From Strigamia acuminata (lineage: Eukaryota; Arthropoda; Chilopoda; Geophilomorpha; Linotaeniidae), in assembly GCA_949358305.1 (NCBI GenBank), contig OX442322.1:62001-126000 (forward strand): 64,000 bases of DNA. Direction: 5' to 3'. Below the pieces are notes generated by a model that worked only from the letters and a program-made list of their open reading frames with translations, was not told the DNA's origin and searched no databases. The position numbers were made by a program, and so were the translations under genes. This document shows positions 21,028 through 31,220 of the stretch, piece by piece (position 1 is the first letter of the stretch; the number at the start of each line of letters is the position of its first letter).

Positions 21028-21520
21028 TCCCCCTTAATTACTCAACTTATAAATTTTATTCATAAGTTTATGTTATTCTTGCGAAATGACTTTTATTAAT
21101 ATCGCGAAACAGGATTCTTTCATCCCGAACAGCTGAGTGCGTGCGCGTGTGACTCAAAATAAAATTCATATTTCTGATGTGCGCAACAATTCTTTTTTAA
21201 TGAATTATCAAAAATAAAATATTATTTGGTTACAATAAAACAAACTCGAAGTTTTACAACACTTATTCTCACTTCTTCACACAATTATTATTTCAAAAAA
21301 CGGGATTTTAACATAATTTTTTGGTAAATTATCTCTTTTTGATTAACACGTATTAAAAGTTTTTTGATTTATAGGATTATCTCTTGATTTTCCTCTTAAA
21401 ATAACATGACCATTTTCATATCACAAATGCTTAGTAATCATTAGCCAGAATACTTTTGAAATTGTTAGTTCTCAACACTTTTTCTTAAATCATTTTAAAT
21501 TCATAAATTAATTCCGCGAG
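21028..21520 (-). other. Gypsy-A 3' untranslated region and polypurine tract
   Basis: About 490 bp, AT-rich, no credible ORF. The minus-strand tract AAGGGGGA at 21028-21036 abuts the LTR and would prime plus-strand DNA. Confidence 0.7.
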
Positions 21521-23212
21521 TCACTTGACTTCCTCTTCATCGGATTCCGATCCTTCACTCTCTTTCTTAAGAGTTTCGCTGGAAGTTTCGACTTCGGATT
21601 TCTCTAGAGGAAGAAATTCTGCTGGTTTTCGGTCGATGACGACTTTGGGTTCGTTGGAATTTTCGCCTACATCTTCTGATGGTGGAGTTTTTGGTACATA
21701 CTCCGGAGTCCTCGGCTCGTATTCTGGAGTCTTCTCAACTAATTCGTCGTTATCCTCCATGTCCTTTTTAGAGGCATCATATACTTCCGAAATGCAGGGT
21801 AATCCGTAGAACCACGACGGATTTATTAATCCTCTCCCTTCCGTGTTGATCCTATCTATTAATAGTGTCCATACATGCTCTAATATGGCAAAAGACTCGC
21901 CTCGATTGGCGTTAAATATCAACTTCATCAGATGGACAGCATAGTTGATGTTCGAAGGGTCGGCAGATCCTTGGCGTATTTGTTCCGTAATTTTCTCGGC
22001 AATTCTATAAAGCGTCGGAAAATAGTAGCTCACCTCGAATTCAAATAGGTGCGCAATTTTCGCTCCTGGTGGAGGGAAAAAGGGTTCCACAAGAAGTTCA
22101 TTTTCGGCTTCTTGTTCGTTATTCTCGGATACTGTTTGACAACCTTTATCGATGGTGATCGTGTTTCTTGGGTTGTTTGAGCTTTCCAAAGCTTCCTGCG
22201 GAATCCTTAGATCCTGCATTTTCCTTCCTAGTGGAGTGGTTATGGCGTTCAAGAACTCCGGGCTGATGTACGGTGATTTTCCGTCACTGGAAAGAACAAT
22301 TTTACAATCGGGGCACGTGGCCCACAATCTGGCCGGGGGAGGGTGAATCCCCTTGACCACAAACGGCAGAAAGCTGGGGTGCCAAGGTTGGCTTTTGGGC
22401 CGCTTCTTTGTGCCCTCGCAATTGGAACATTGCGCCAGGTGGCCTCCTGTTCCCGATCCTGAGACCCACCCGACGGCGGAACAGAAAGGACACGGCACTT
22501 CGTTTCTTGACAGTACCATGTTGTCGTGTGGTTTGCCATTCTCCGAATCGCACTTACATTGGTCCCGTCATTTCTGAATCTGACGGACCTTGTTTGCCAA
22601 TTTTTGGCGATCCGACCACGAGCTGGTGTTTGGTCTATTTCTAGGTTGATCGGACCTTCGGTAGGAAGAGTACGACCTCTTTTCTCGATCTCTGTCTGGC
22701 GAATCGTTAAACTTAACGTATTCTCTCTTTGAACGGTCTTGACTCGTACTAGCGGAAGATGTCGCGTCCTCAGAAGTTCGGCGGCGCTTAGCTTCCGTTG
22801 GTGGAGATTTTTTCCTTCGTTCCGGCGACTTAACTCGGTTGCGCACAATCTCCACTGTTCGCGATTGACTGGTACCCGGCTAGTTTTTCTCTATCGGCGG
22901 ATTATTTCTGGTGAAGTCATCCGCTTTTTTGGCTATCTTCGGGATAACGAATTGCTTCGTGGTTGATTCTTTCTTTGCCGGTTCCTCCTGTAACGTGGGG
23001 ATCCCTGGCGGGCCAAGTTCAGCAGGGAGCAATTCAGGATGTTGGCGTGCCCAACTTAAAATATCCCAGCCTCTGGCGTTGATAATCACAGGTGTTTTGG
23101 GACAACCTTCTACGAACACTGCGGCAGATGTAGGAGGTTCCGTCACTTCATCATCGGAGGAGGAGGACTCGATCAACACATACTTCCTTTTCTTTTCTAT
23201 CTTTTTTCCCAT
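21521..23212 (-). pseudogene. Gypsy-A ORF3: 563-codon env-position protein of unknown function, two stops
   Basis: One frame from ATG 23212 to TGA at 21521, interrupted by TAG (22880-22882) and TGA (22568-22570). Visible parts: a basic N-terminus (MGKKIEKKRKYVLIE) with a Ser/Asp patch; an Arg/Ser-rich middle (SPERRKKSPP, RDREKRSYSS); Cys pairs that could bind zinc (CKC, CPFC, CSNC, CPDC, about 22,550-22,300); a helical stretch with the motif L-M-x18-W-x17-S-W (21812-21931); TPEYEPRTPEYVPKTP repeats; and an acidic tail SEGSESDEEEV. No signal peptide or membrane span is evident, so it is not a normal env. It lies between pol and the 3' LTR, behind a good splice acceptor. I do not recognise the family. 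Expression by splicing is inferred. Confidence 0.75.
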
Positions 23213-23215
23213 TTT

Positions 23216-23230
23216 CTAGAGAAAAAAATA
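23216..23230 (-). promoter_or_regulatory. Putative 3' splice site of Gypsy-A ORF3
   Basis: On the minus strand a tract TTTTTTTCTCTAG ends 3 nt before the ORF3 ATG (23212). This is the classic acceptor pattern and the arrangement used for spliced env RNAs in errantiviruses. The donor was not identified. Confidence 0.5.
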
Positions 23231-23922
23231 ACATAGAAACTTTTATCAATACGATTTAATTGACAAAATTCATACCGCCATCTATCGTGAAAATTTATCA
23301 ACGTTCTCGATAGTTTCGATATACATTTATATCGGAGTTATGCGTGGTTTTTTTTTACTATTCGTAATATTTTGATAAAATTATCTTGGGAATACTTACA
23401 CTAGGAATCTCCGGAATCCACTTAAATATTCACGAGGATGTGGCGTCGATTTTTTAATTGACAATACTTGTTGCTTTTAGCGAAGATATTCTCCGCCAAC
23501 GTAGAAATTCTAATTTTATATATATATAAAATATTCGTAAATATCTATTGATATACTAATTTTATCATTAATTACACGTAAGAATCTAGTCAAAACGTTG
23601 AGCTGTCGTGATGATATTCCGATTTTTCTCGAAGGAGAAAATTTCTTCCTCACGCCGAGGTCACGTGTTTTCCTCTTTTCAGACGAAATTAATCACCGAA
23701 GTTTTTTTTTGTCCTTTTCTGTCACAAAAGGATTATAACATTGAGTCTCGACACATAGTTTCCGAGTTTATTGGTAATACATGGGTCTTACTATGAATCT
23801 CGAGGTTTTCTTGAAAGAAATCGCGACGAACTACTCTATCGACACAGGTGTCAAAGTTGGCTCGCACATGTGTGTGAAACATGTGAGAGAACAAATCCTC
23901 TACTCTCTACCCGGGGTATTTC
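23231..23922 (-). other. Gypsy-A spacer between pol and ORF3
   Basis: About 690 bp, continuing across Copia-G at 31102-31220. AT-rich with a short TA repeat near 23,520. I see no gene. The last five bases (23918-23922, ATTTC) are the left duplication of Copia-G. Confidence 0.6.
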
Positions 23923-24408
23923 TGTTGGTCTAAAGACCGTGTTTTTATCGATGAATATGTTTATACTTTGTTGATTTCGATGTTATAGTTGATTTTATGC
24001 TGTCTCGTATGTAATTCCATACCTCCGTTACACTATCCTATGATTTGTTCTTGATTTCAATGATTTGTTCACACCTAATGTTAATTTCCGGCACCAGAGT
24101 GCCACCATCACTGTAATCCAAATCCAATATGGCGCTGCACGCAAGCTACTGCAGCTTAGCTGATTTCTTTTCCAGTTTGGAACCTTATGTAAGATATTTC
24201 AATTATATTAAATCGTTTTTATTGTTTTAAGTATTATCTTTACTTTAAAGCACCTTTAGTGCTTCTTGCCAGCGCATATAAGCGGCATTAGGCCGCGCGC
24301 ATTTCCGAAACGATACGCGTCGTATCATTAACGTCTGTGCGGGTCGCACAGCGCCAATCCACGCTTCCAATCGGTTCATACCGATATTTTGCGCATTCTC
24401 TGTCTACA
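23923..24408 (+). repeat. 5' LTR of Copia-G
   Basis: 486 bp, TGTTGGTCTAAAGACC...CTGTCTACA. Carries ATATGGCGCTGCACGC and an AAAGCACCTTTAGTGCTT hairpin. Matches 30616-31101. Confidence 0.95.
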
Positions 24409-24409
24409 T

Positions 24410-24427
24410 TGGTAGCAGAGGATGGTT
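24410..24427 (+). promoter_or_regulatory. Copia-G primer-binding site (tRNA-iMet 3' end)
   Basis: TGGTAGCAGAGGATGGTT, 18 nt complementary to the 3' end of animal initiator-Met tRNA as I recall it, 1 nt after the LTR. Confidence 0.9.
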
Positions 24428-25310
24428 GTTCAGTGAACAACCGTTCTATTTGCTTAATTTTTCGACTTTTTTTCGCGAAATTCGCGAATTTGCGCCGATA
24501 TTTATATTTGCAGTTGTCCCGGCGCCATTTTGGATCCGATTTTCGTCTCGCGTACGTCGACAACGGACTACGGACGTTTACAGACGACCAGGATTGTCTG
24601 CCACAGCATCATTTGTTTAACGTTCTCCGAAATTACGCGGGTTTCGCGAATTTCGAGAGAAATTCTTTGTTTTTCCAGATTTATCGCCGATTTTCCGCTC
24701 GTCAACGTCGAAGAGACGTTCCACAGCCAGAAACGGATCGAATTCCGCTGTGTCATACCCCGGCGTATGCACAGTATCGCCAATTTACGAATTATTTACG
24801 TTGATTTTGCACTTTTCTTGCGAAGAGCCTCATTTAATGAGAAGAATTTGGGTTTTCGAGCCCAAATTGCGCTTTTTATCCGGTTTTTTCGAGAAAAACC
24901 GCGCCGTGCCTTCATTTGCACGAGGACTGCAACCGCAGTTGATTCATCTTTTTCTCCTTTGTGTCGAAATTACCTTTGTTAATATTAAGGGGGATTTTGG
25001 TGGGTCACTTAGAATCCTTGGCGCCCTACGTTCGATTCCGAACACCGCGCCATTGTATTCTGTGGTAAGGCTGAGCACTGCGCCACCCGACATTCCCGTA
25101 ACCCCAGGTGGTTGTAAAGGACGTCGGGGGGACACTTGCCACAGGTTGTCAGTCGATTGCAGCATCGACTCCCCTTTTGGGTTTCCGCATCGAACAACGG
25201 GAAATCAGTGAAGTGCAGTGCTACGGATTGTGAACAGTTTTGTGCGACGAGTCAGTACCACTTTCTGAGCTTTTGTGTTCTCCGCGTCGTGTCCCGTCTA
25301 GCAAATTACG
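24428..25310 (+). other. Copia-G untranslated leader
   Basis: About 880 bp, GC-richer than the flanks. Contains the CCGG-loop hairpin and a CCCCAGGTGGTTGTAAAG block shared with the Copia-B leader. Several short open frames are present but none is conserved as far as I can tell. Confidence 0.65.
24748..24774 (+). promoter_or_regulatory. Leader hairpin with CCGG loop (Copia-G)
   Basis: Inner stem CATAC/GTATG (24754-24758, 24765-24769) with loop CCCGGC. The outer stem CTGTG/CACAG extends it past a single bulged T. Homologous in position and loop to 5242-5259 and 18-33. Inferred role: genomic RNA dimerisation or packaging. Confidence 0.5.
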
Positions 25311-26693
25311 ATGCAGAAAGCGGCCAATGCAAACACCTTGATTCCGATCCTCGGCGTCGGCAACTATGAAGAGTGGAGGTTGTCGATGCAGTTCCTGCTG
25401 AAATCGGAAGGGCTTTGGCGCCACGTTACTGAGGATAAAGAGACGGAATATATCGCGACTTTGACGCCGAAGGAGTTGGACCGTTTCATGACAAAGAAAG
25501 ACAAGGCCCTCGGCCATATTTACATTCATGTCAGCCCTGGAAAGCGCTCGGTTCTGGAAACGTGCAACACGCCGAAGGAGGCGTGGGACACACTCGCCAA
25601 GATCTACGCTCCCAGTTCCAGAGCCCGCCGAGCAGCCATGAGATGGGAATTTCTCGGCCTTCAATTGCAACCCGGCGAGGATATGCCGGATTTTATTGCC
25701 CGAGTGGATGGCTATGTTCGCCAGCTGAAGGCGGTGAACGAGAAGGTAGAAGACAATCACCATGCCTACCAATACTTGAAGTGTTTACCGTCCGAATTCG
25801 CGCAGGCGACGTTCGCCATATACCACTGGCCCGACGATAAGTTTACTCCGACACTGGTCGCCGAACAATTAGTTTCCGAACACATGCAGCTGAAATCAAT
25901 CGGGCTACTCGGGACGAGCCAGTCCACGGCTCATGCGTCGATGAAAGGGCAATTCCGACCTCGAAATAAATCCGGACCTCGTGACATTTCGACCGTGAAA
26001 TGCTTTAATTGTGACCAATTCGGACATTATGCAAACAAATGTCCACGCCCGCCCCGTCAACAACAGGGGCAGGCAGCGGCTTCAGTGCAGCAACGGTCAT
26101 CTCGAAGCAAAAGCCGCCGGCGCAATAAGAACGCCGCGGCGAAGGCAAACAACACGCGTCCCCGTGAATCTTCGCATCCGCACCGAGAGGGGACATTCTT
26201 CGTCAATGCGCCGCAGGTCATTCAACGTCCAGTTGCCCACTTTATGCAATCCAATGAGTGGATACTGGATTGCGGCGCCACAGATCACGTATCTCACGTA
26301 CGTGCGGGATTCACTGAATTTATGGATGTAATTCCCTTCGACATCGAGTTGGAACAGGGTAAGTCCCAAGTAACGGGCAAAGGAACAGTTCGTCTTCTCC
26401 TAGCAATCGACAAGACCCGATGCACCGTCAATTTGACGAATGTCCTCTACGCGCCGAACTTCGAGGCAAACTTGATTTCGGTTTCGAAGATAGATAAGGC
26501 TCGACATCACATCCATGTCTTCAACAGTGAGATCCATGTTTACCAATCGGACATTCGCAGCCCTCTCATCCGTGCAAAGGAGAGAGGTGGTCTTTACTAT
26601 GTGGACGGTTTATGTTCGAATCCGACATTTGCGACGACTGTCTCTCCTACGACACAACCGACGATTCCCGCGTCGCCAGCGTTATGTACGTGA
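25311..26693 (+). CDS. gag: Copia-G Gag and protease
   Basis: A 460-codon frame from ATG 25311 (MQKAANANTLIPILGVGNYEEW). The capsid-like region spans about residues 10-200 (copia-type Gag, UBN2-like: LKSEGLWRHVTEDKE, AWDTLAKIYAPSSRARR). The zinc knuckle is CFNCDQFGHYANKC (about 26001-26042), followed by a basic SRSKSRRRNKN tail. Protease has WILDCGATDHVSH (about 26260-26298). The frame ends at TGA 26691-26693, where it overlaps the pol frame. In Copia-B the same junction reads through in one frame, so a one-base deletion near 26,689 is the likeliest explanation rather than programmed frameshifting. Gag forms the particle; protease matures it. Confidence 0.9.
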   Translation: MQKAANANTLIPILGVGNYEEWRLSMQFLLKSEGLWRHVTEDKETEYIATLTPKELDRFMTKKDKALGHIYIHVSPGKRSVLETCNTPKEAWDTLAKIYAPSSRARRAAMRWEFLGLQLQPGEDMPDFIARVDGYVRQLKAVNEKVEDNHHAYQYLKCLPSEFAQATFAIYHWPDDKFTPTLVAEQLVSEHMQLKSIGLLGTSQSTAHASMKGQFRPRNKSGPRDISTVKCFNCDQFGHYANKCPRPPRQQQGQAAASVQQRSSRSKSRRRNKNAAAKANNTRPRESSHPHREGTFFVNAPQVIQRPVAHFMQSNEWILDCGATDHVSHVRAGFTEFMDVIPFDIELEQGKSQVTGKGTVRLLLAIDKTRCTVNLTNVLYAPNFEANLISVSKIDKARHHIHVFNSEIHVYQSDIRSPLIRAKERGGLYYVDGLCSNPTFATTVSPTTQPTIPASPALCT

Positions 26694-29600
26694 CAACCGA
26701 AGAAGATTTCCCGAACATTCCGAAGCATAGACAGGGAAAAGGGTCAAAACAACGAGAAATTTCGGATTTCCGGATTGAGATGCCAGCTATTGAACCTGTA
26801 AAGCAAATTTCCGTACAACAAGCTCCTCAAACCAATCCGATTCCTCCTCCCATTCCCACACAAATCCACAATGACCTGACCATTCCTCCTTCCTATGCGA
26901 GTGCCTTGCAGTCGATCCCGACAACCGTTCCAGCCCCAATTCCCACTGCGAGTCAGAACGCAAATTCCTTTCCCCCCCTCGGCAATCCGTCTCAACCGAA
27001 AAAGAAAATTATTGCCAATCCGGCTTCCGTCAAGGACGCCACCGGCTTATGGCACAGCCGACTTGGCCACCTTCACACCAATGGAATGAAGTTGTTGGCC
27101 GCAAACGACCAAGTTTACGGAATGCAACCACGGGAAGTCAGCAGGGAGTTGGCTTGCAACGATTGTCGGATCGCCAAATCGACTAGAGCTTCTCACAAGC
27201 CCGATCCGAACCCCTCGACAACAAAGCCTTTGGACCTTCTCCACATGGATATTTGGGGGCCCGCCCCTATCCCATCGTTTGGAGGAGCGCGTTTCGTCCT
27301 TACCGTCATCGACGACGCTACTCGCTATTGCTGGATCATACCGCTAGCGCAGAAATCACAAGTTTTCGCAACTTTTAAGGATTTCGTTGCACGGGTGGAG
27401 CGGATACAGGACGCGAAAGTCAAGGCTATCCGTACGGATCGGGGTGGCGAGTTTTTATCAAACGAATTTCTCCGCTACCTTCAAGACAAAGGTATTCAGG
27501 GTCAGCGAACGAATCCATCATCGCCACAGATGAATGGCACGGCCGAGCGCATAAACCGGACAATGGCCGACAACTTTCGTGCAGTCTTATCCGAAACCAA
27601 GTTGCCAGAAGCGCTCTGGGCCGAGCTCGCGGTTACGTTCGCGTATATCAAGAACCGGTGCCCTCATTCTCGACTTAACAATCAGGTCCCGTACATCCTT
27701 TGGCGACAGAGAGCCCTTTCGTTACGTCATCTACGAAAAGTCGGTTCGAAGTGCTGGGTACACTACACCGCGCCAGGCCGAAAGAAGCTGGATCCGCGGG
27801 CCTGGGAGGGGTATTTAGTCGGCTACGCCACAGGGACCCGTGGATTCAGAATTTGGAACCCGATGGACAACAAAGTCTACGAATCGATTCACGTCAAAGT
27901 CGATGAGCGACAATCTTATCGGAAATCCATCAAAATTTCGCCTCAACGACCTCAGGAATCGTTCACCGGTCCCGGACAGCAGTCCGTAACATTCGATGAT
28001 AACCTTCATTACCATCAGTGGCCAAGGGGATCCGATTCAGAGGCATCCGGACATTCCGCGAACGATTCTGACAATGGAAATAGTCAGCACGTGTCAACTG
28101 CATCTGCATCGATGCACACGCCTCCGGCTTTTCTACACATCCACATTCCACCTCCGACAACTCCGGAACGGGTCTTGCTGGATTTATGTGCGACATTACC
28201 TCCGGGTTCCGCATCCCTTCGACAATCTCATCACATTTCGTATGAAGAAGAACATGACACCGACCACGACATCCGAGAAATGGATGAATTATCGGTTTAT
28301 CCCGAGACATCCGAACTCATTGACCCGTCAGCGGAACCATCGTCGCATCAATTACCTCCGTCGACACCTCGTCAATCTGCCCCGCCATCGCCTCGCCCAT
28401 CAGCTCCAGCCTCGCCTCAACGTTCGACAGCACCTCCTCTCCCACGTGAAACACCGGTACCGACGCCGAGATTCATCACAACGCGTCGTCAACAACGCGC
28501 TGGTGATCCTGCTACGCATACGTTGCAGATATTCGACCCCAATCCCATGTCACCAGCTCCGGTATTGGAAACCAAAGTCGCTGCGGCAACCGCTCGCCAC
28601 ACGACTCACATGTGGCGATTCGTTGGTGGAGATGGAGAGTGTCGTGAATGGGTACGCGAAGAGCATCTCCGGAAGGATCAAAAACCCGGATCAATCGCAA
28701 TCGACGTTTATTATTTTCCAACTCCGAAGATCCGTCTAAGATCTTATCACGACATCGAGGAGTATTGTATGTTGAACAATATTGATTACGATCTCGGACT
28801 TTTTTTCTTTGGAAATCTCGAGCACAAATTGCCGACCCTTCCGGGCGTTCGTCATGCGGCTCATCTGTGCCGAACCGAACCGGCTTCATTCGCCGAAATA
28901 CCGAAATTCACTGATGCTCCGAAATGGCATGAAGCAATTGGAGAGGAGCTCGATATGTTCAAAGAGCGAGAAATCTATAAAGAAGTTCCCCGACCACCCG
29001 ACACCACTATTCTCGGCTGCAAATGGATTTTCAAATTAAAGACCGATGCAGCCGGAACCGTCACCCGATACCGAGCGCGCTTAGTAGCGCAAGGCTTTTA
29101 TCAAACCCTCGGTGTGGACTTCGATGAAGTGTTTAGCCCGGTCGTGAACTTCGTGTTAATCCGTCTATTCTTCTGTCTTCTGGTCGTGTTGCGAGGCTGG
29201 AAGGACGCCCACCTCGACGTGAAAGGTGCGTACCTGTACGGGGAGTTAAAGCATAGAGTATATATGCGAATCCCCGCAGGTGCCACATGCTCCGACCCAA
29301 ACAACGTGTGGCTGCTCCTCAAATCACTTTACGGTCTCCACCAATCCGGGAGACAATGGTTTGAGAAACTCGACGAAACGTTACGGGCCCTCGGATTTCG
29401 GAAGATGCCGGCGTGTAATTGCGTCTACGTATTCGGCAATACAGCAGTTATGCTGATTTACGTAGATGATATTGTTCTTTTCTACGCATCCGACGGCATC
29501 TTTAAGCAACTGATCCAACTCATTAGTTCGAAGTTCGACATCGTAAATCTCGGCCCGATCACGAAACTTCTAGGCGTCGAATTCATTCGCGACGCAGGAC

Positions 29601-30400
29601 GCACGTTTATCACCCAGCGTGCTTACATCGCCAAGATTGTAAAGAAGTTCGGGACATCGACTAATAACCTCGTCAAGGTGCCAGTGACCCCGGGAACGAC
29701 GCTCGTCAGAGGATCCACCGAAAACCTCGAAGATTTTCCCTATCGATCGGTAATCGGTTCACTGTTGTTTTTGGCATCGAGAACTCGTCCCGATATCCTA
29801 TACTCCGTGATCGCCTTAGCACAATACAACACGTGCTACAACCGAACCCACATCCGCGCCCTTCTCCAGGTACTGCAGTACGTAGCAAACACCGCAGACC
29901 TTTGTATCGAACTGTCTGGTTGCATTTCCAGCCAGTTATCGGCTTTTACCGACGCATCGTGGGCAAGCGACCCGGAAACATCTTTGAGTTTCGGAGGATA
30001 CATCGTGTACATCGGTAACGTCCCTATCGGCTGGTCCTGTCGAAAACAGTCGACCGTGGCATGCTCTACTATGGAAGCGGAGTTCATCGCCCTAGTAGAG
30101 TGTGTAAAGGAGCTATTCTGGCTGGACTCCGTCTACACCGATCTCCCGATTCTCAATCGTTTATCTCGACCCGTCGTCTACTCCGATGCCCTGGCCGCTA
30201 TCCAGTTCACTTCGAATGACATCGAAAACGCGAAAACTCGACACATTCGCGTGAAATATCATTGGCTCAGGGAGTGGTATACGACAGGAGTCTTCGATCT
30301 ACGAAAAGTCGCCTCGGAAGTGAACATCGCAGACATTTTCACCAAGTGGTTATCGTCCGAACGTCTGCGATCGTTAATTTCGAAGATCTTCCGAGTTTAA
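26612..30400 (+). CDS. pol: Copia-G Pol: integrase, reverse transcriptase, RNase H
   Basis: A 1262-codon frame without internal stops, lying -1 relative to gag; codons before about 26,690 are out of register and probably not native. GAG-pre-integrase has LWHSRLGHLH and CNDC. Integrase has catalytic D (LLHMDIWGP), D (IRTDRGGEF) and E (MNGTAERINRT). A long Pro/Ser/His-rich linker follows (about 27,950-28,500). RT has GCKWIFKLKTDAAG, LDVKGAYLYGELKHR and the YVDD box (LIYVDDIVLF). RNase H has FTDASWASD, STMEAEFIAL and YSDALAAIQF. All catalytic residues are present, so this is the best candidate in the window for a recently active Pol. Confidence 0.92.
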   Translation: MFESDICDDCLSYDTTDDSRVASVMYVTTEEDFPNIPKHRQGKGSKQREISDFRIEMPAIEPVKQISVQQAPQTNPIPPPIPTQIHNDLTIPPSYASALQSIPTTVPAPIPTASQNANSFPPLGNPSQPKKKIIANPASVKDATGLWHSRLGHLHTNGMKLLAANDQVYGMQPREVSRELACNDCRIAKSTRASHKPDPNPSTTKPLDLLHMDIWGPAPIPSFGGARFVLTVIDDATRYCWIIPLAQKSQVFATFKDFVARVERIQDAKVKAIRTDRGGEFLSNEFLRYLQDKGIQGQRTNPSSPQMNGTAERINRTMADNFRAVLSETKLPEALWAELAVTFAYIKNRCPHSRLNNQVPYILWRQRALSLRHLRKVGSKCWVHYTAPGRKKLDPRAWEGYLVGYATGTRGFRIWNPMDNKVYESIHVKVDERQSYRKSIKISPQRPQESFTGPGQQSVTFDDNLHYHQWPRGSDSEASGHSANDSDNGNSQHVSTASASMHTPPAFLHIHIPPPTTPERVLLDLCATLPPGSASLRQSHHISYEEEHDTDHDIREMDELSVYPETSELIDPSAEPSSHQLPPSTPRQSAPPSPRPSAPASPQRSTAPPLPRETPVPTPRFITTRRQQRAGDPATHTLQIFDPNPMSPAPVLETKVAAATARHTTHMWRFVGGDGECREWVREEHLRKDQKPGSIAIDVYYFPTPKIRLRSYHDIEEYCMLNNIDYDLGLFFFGNLEHKLPTLPGVRHAAHLCRTEPASFAEIPKFTDAPKWHEAIGEELDMFKEREIYKEVPRPPDTTILGCKWIFKLKTDAAGTVTRYRARLVAQGFYQTLGVDFDEVFSPVVNFVLIRLFFCLLVVLRGWKDAHLDVKGAYLYGELKHRVYMRIPAGATCSDPNNVWLLLKSLYGLHQSGRQWFEKLDETLRALGFRKMPACNCVYVFGNTAVMLIYVDDIVLFYASDGIFKQLIQLISSKFDIVNLGPITKLLGVEFIRDAGRTFITQRAYIAKIVKKFGTSTNNLVKVPVTPGTTLVRGSTENLEDFPYRSVIGSLLFLASRTRPDILYSVIALAQYNTCYNRTHIRALLQVLQYVANTADLCIELSGCISSQLSAFTDASWASDPETSLSFGGYIVYIGNVPIGWSCRKQSTVACSTMEAEFIALVECVKELFWLDSVYTDLPILNRLSRPVVYSDALAAIQFTSNDIENAKTRHIRVKYHWLREWYTTGVFDLRKVASEVNIADIFTKWLSSERLRSLISKIFRV

Positions 30401-30615
30401 TTCAATCGTGACATTCCTATTTTAGTTTCACCCGACTTTGAGGATCATCGAGTATTCGAGGGAATTTTCGGGCTTCCTTAAGGAAGAGTTCTTCAATCAC
30501 AGTACCCGGCCCAATGATTCGACTTTATTGTTTTCATTTCTCGTTAATTATCAACTGTAATTCCAGTATACGTTTGTCTCGTCTCCTGATAAATATTTCC
30601 ATCGAAGAGGGGATT

Positions 30616-31101
30616 TGTTGGTCTAAAGACCGTGTTTTTATCGATGAATATGTTTATACTTTGTTGATTTCGATGTTATAGTTGATTTTATGCTGTCTCG
30701 TATGTAATTCCATACCTCCGTTACACTATCCTATGATTTGTTCTTGATTTCAATGATTTGTTCACACCTAATGTTAATTTCCGGCACCAGAGTGCCACCA
30801 TCACTGTAATCCAAATCCAATATGGCGCTGCACGCAAGCTACTGCAGCTTAGCTGATTTCTTTTCCAGTTTGGAACCTTATGTAAGATATTTCAATTATA
30901 TTAAATCGTTTTTATTATTTTAAGTATTATCTTTACTTTAAAGCACCTTTAGTGCTTCTTGCCAGCGCATATAAGCGGCATTAGGCCACGCGCATTTCCG
31001 AAACGATACGCGTCGTATCATTAACGTCTGTGCGGGTCGCACAGCGCCAATCCACGCTTCCAATCGGTTCATACCGATATTTTGCGCATTCTCTGTCTAC
31101 A
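30616..31101 (+). repeat. 3' LTR of Copia-G
   Basis: 486 bp, same ends as the 5' LTR; two substitutions noticed (ATTGTTTT versus ATTATTTT, and GGCCGCGC versus GGCCACGC). Followed by ATTTC. Confidence 0.95.
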
Positions 31102-31220
31102 ATTTCCACCATACTCTCCTATAGGTTATGACTTTAATCATGACTAATTTGTGGGTCAAAAGTGACCCGATTTTTTATCTTTTAAATACTTTTTATTTTT
31201 ATTTAAAAAATACGCTATCA

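Larger units (their letters stand above)
23923..31101 (+). mobile_element. Copia-G: near-intact, young Ty1/copia element
   Basis: 7179 bp with 486-bp LTRs and a perfect ATTTC duplication (23918-23922 and 31102-31106). Order: LTR, tRNA-iMet 3'-end PBS, a leader of about 0.9 kb with the CCGG hairpin, gag-protease ORF, integrase-RT-RNase H ORF, polypurine tract GAAGAGGGGATT (30604-30615), LTR. By eye I found only two LTR differences. The only coding defect I see is one frameshift near 26,690. Confidence 0.95.

Noticed and set aside
26612-26693. Gag/pol overlap in Copia-G as a programmed -1 frameshift
   Set aside because: No slippery heptamer lies at the junction, and Copia-B reads through the same point in one frame, so a one-base deletion is simpler.
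27996-28739. 247-codon frame inside Copia-G pol
   Set aside because: It is the +2 reading of the Pro/His-rich linker, with a compositionally biased His/Arg product; the true frame is Pol.
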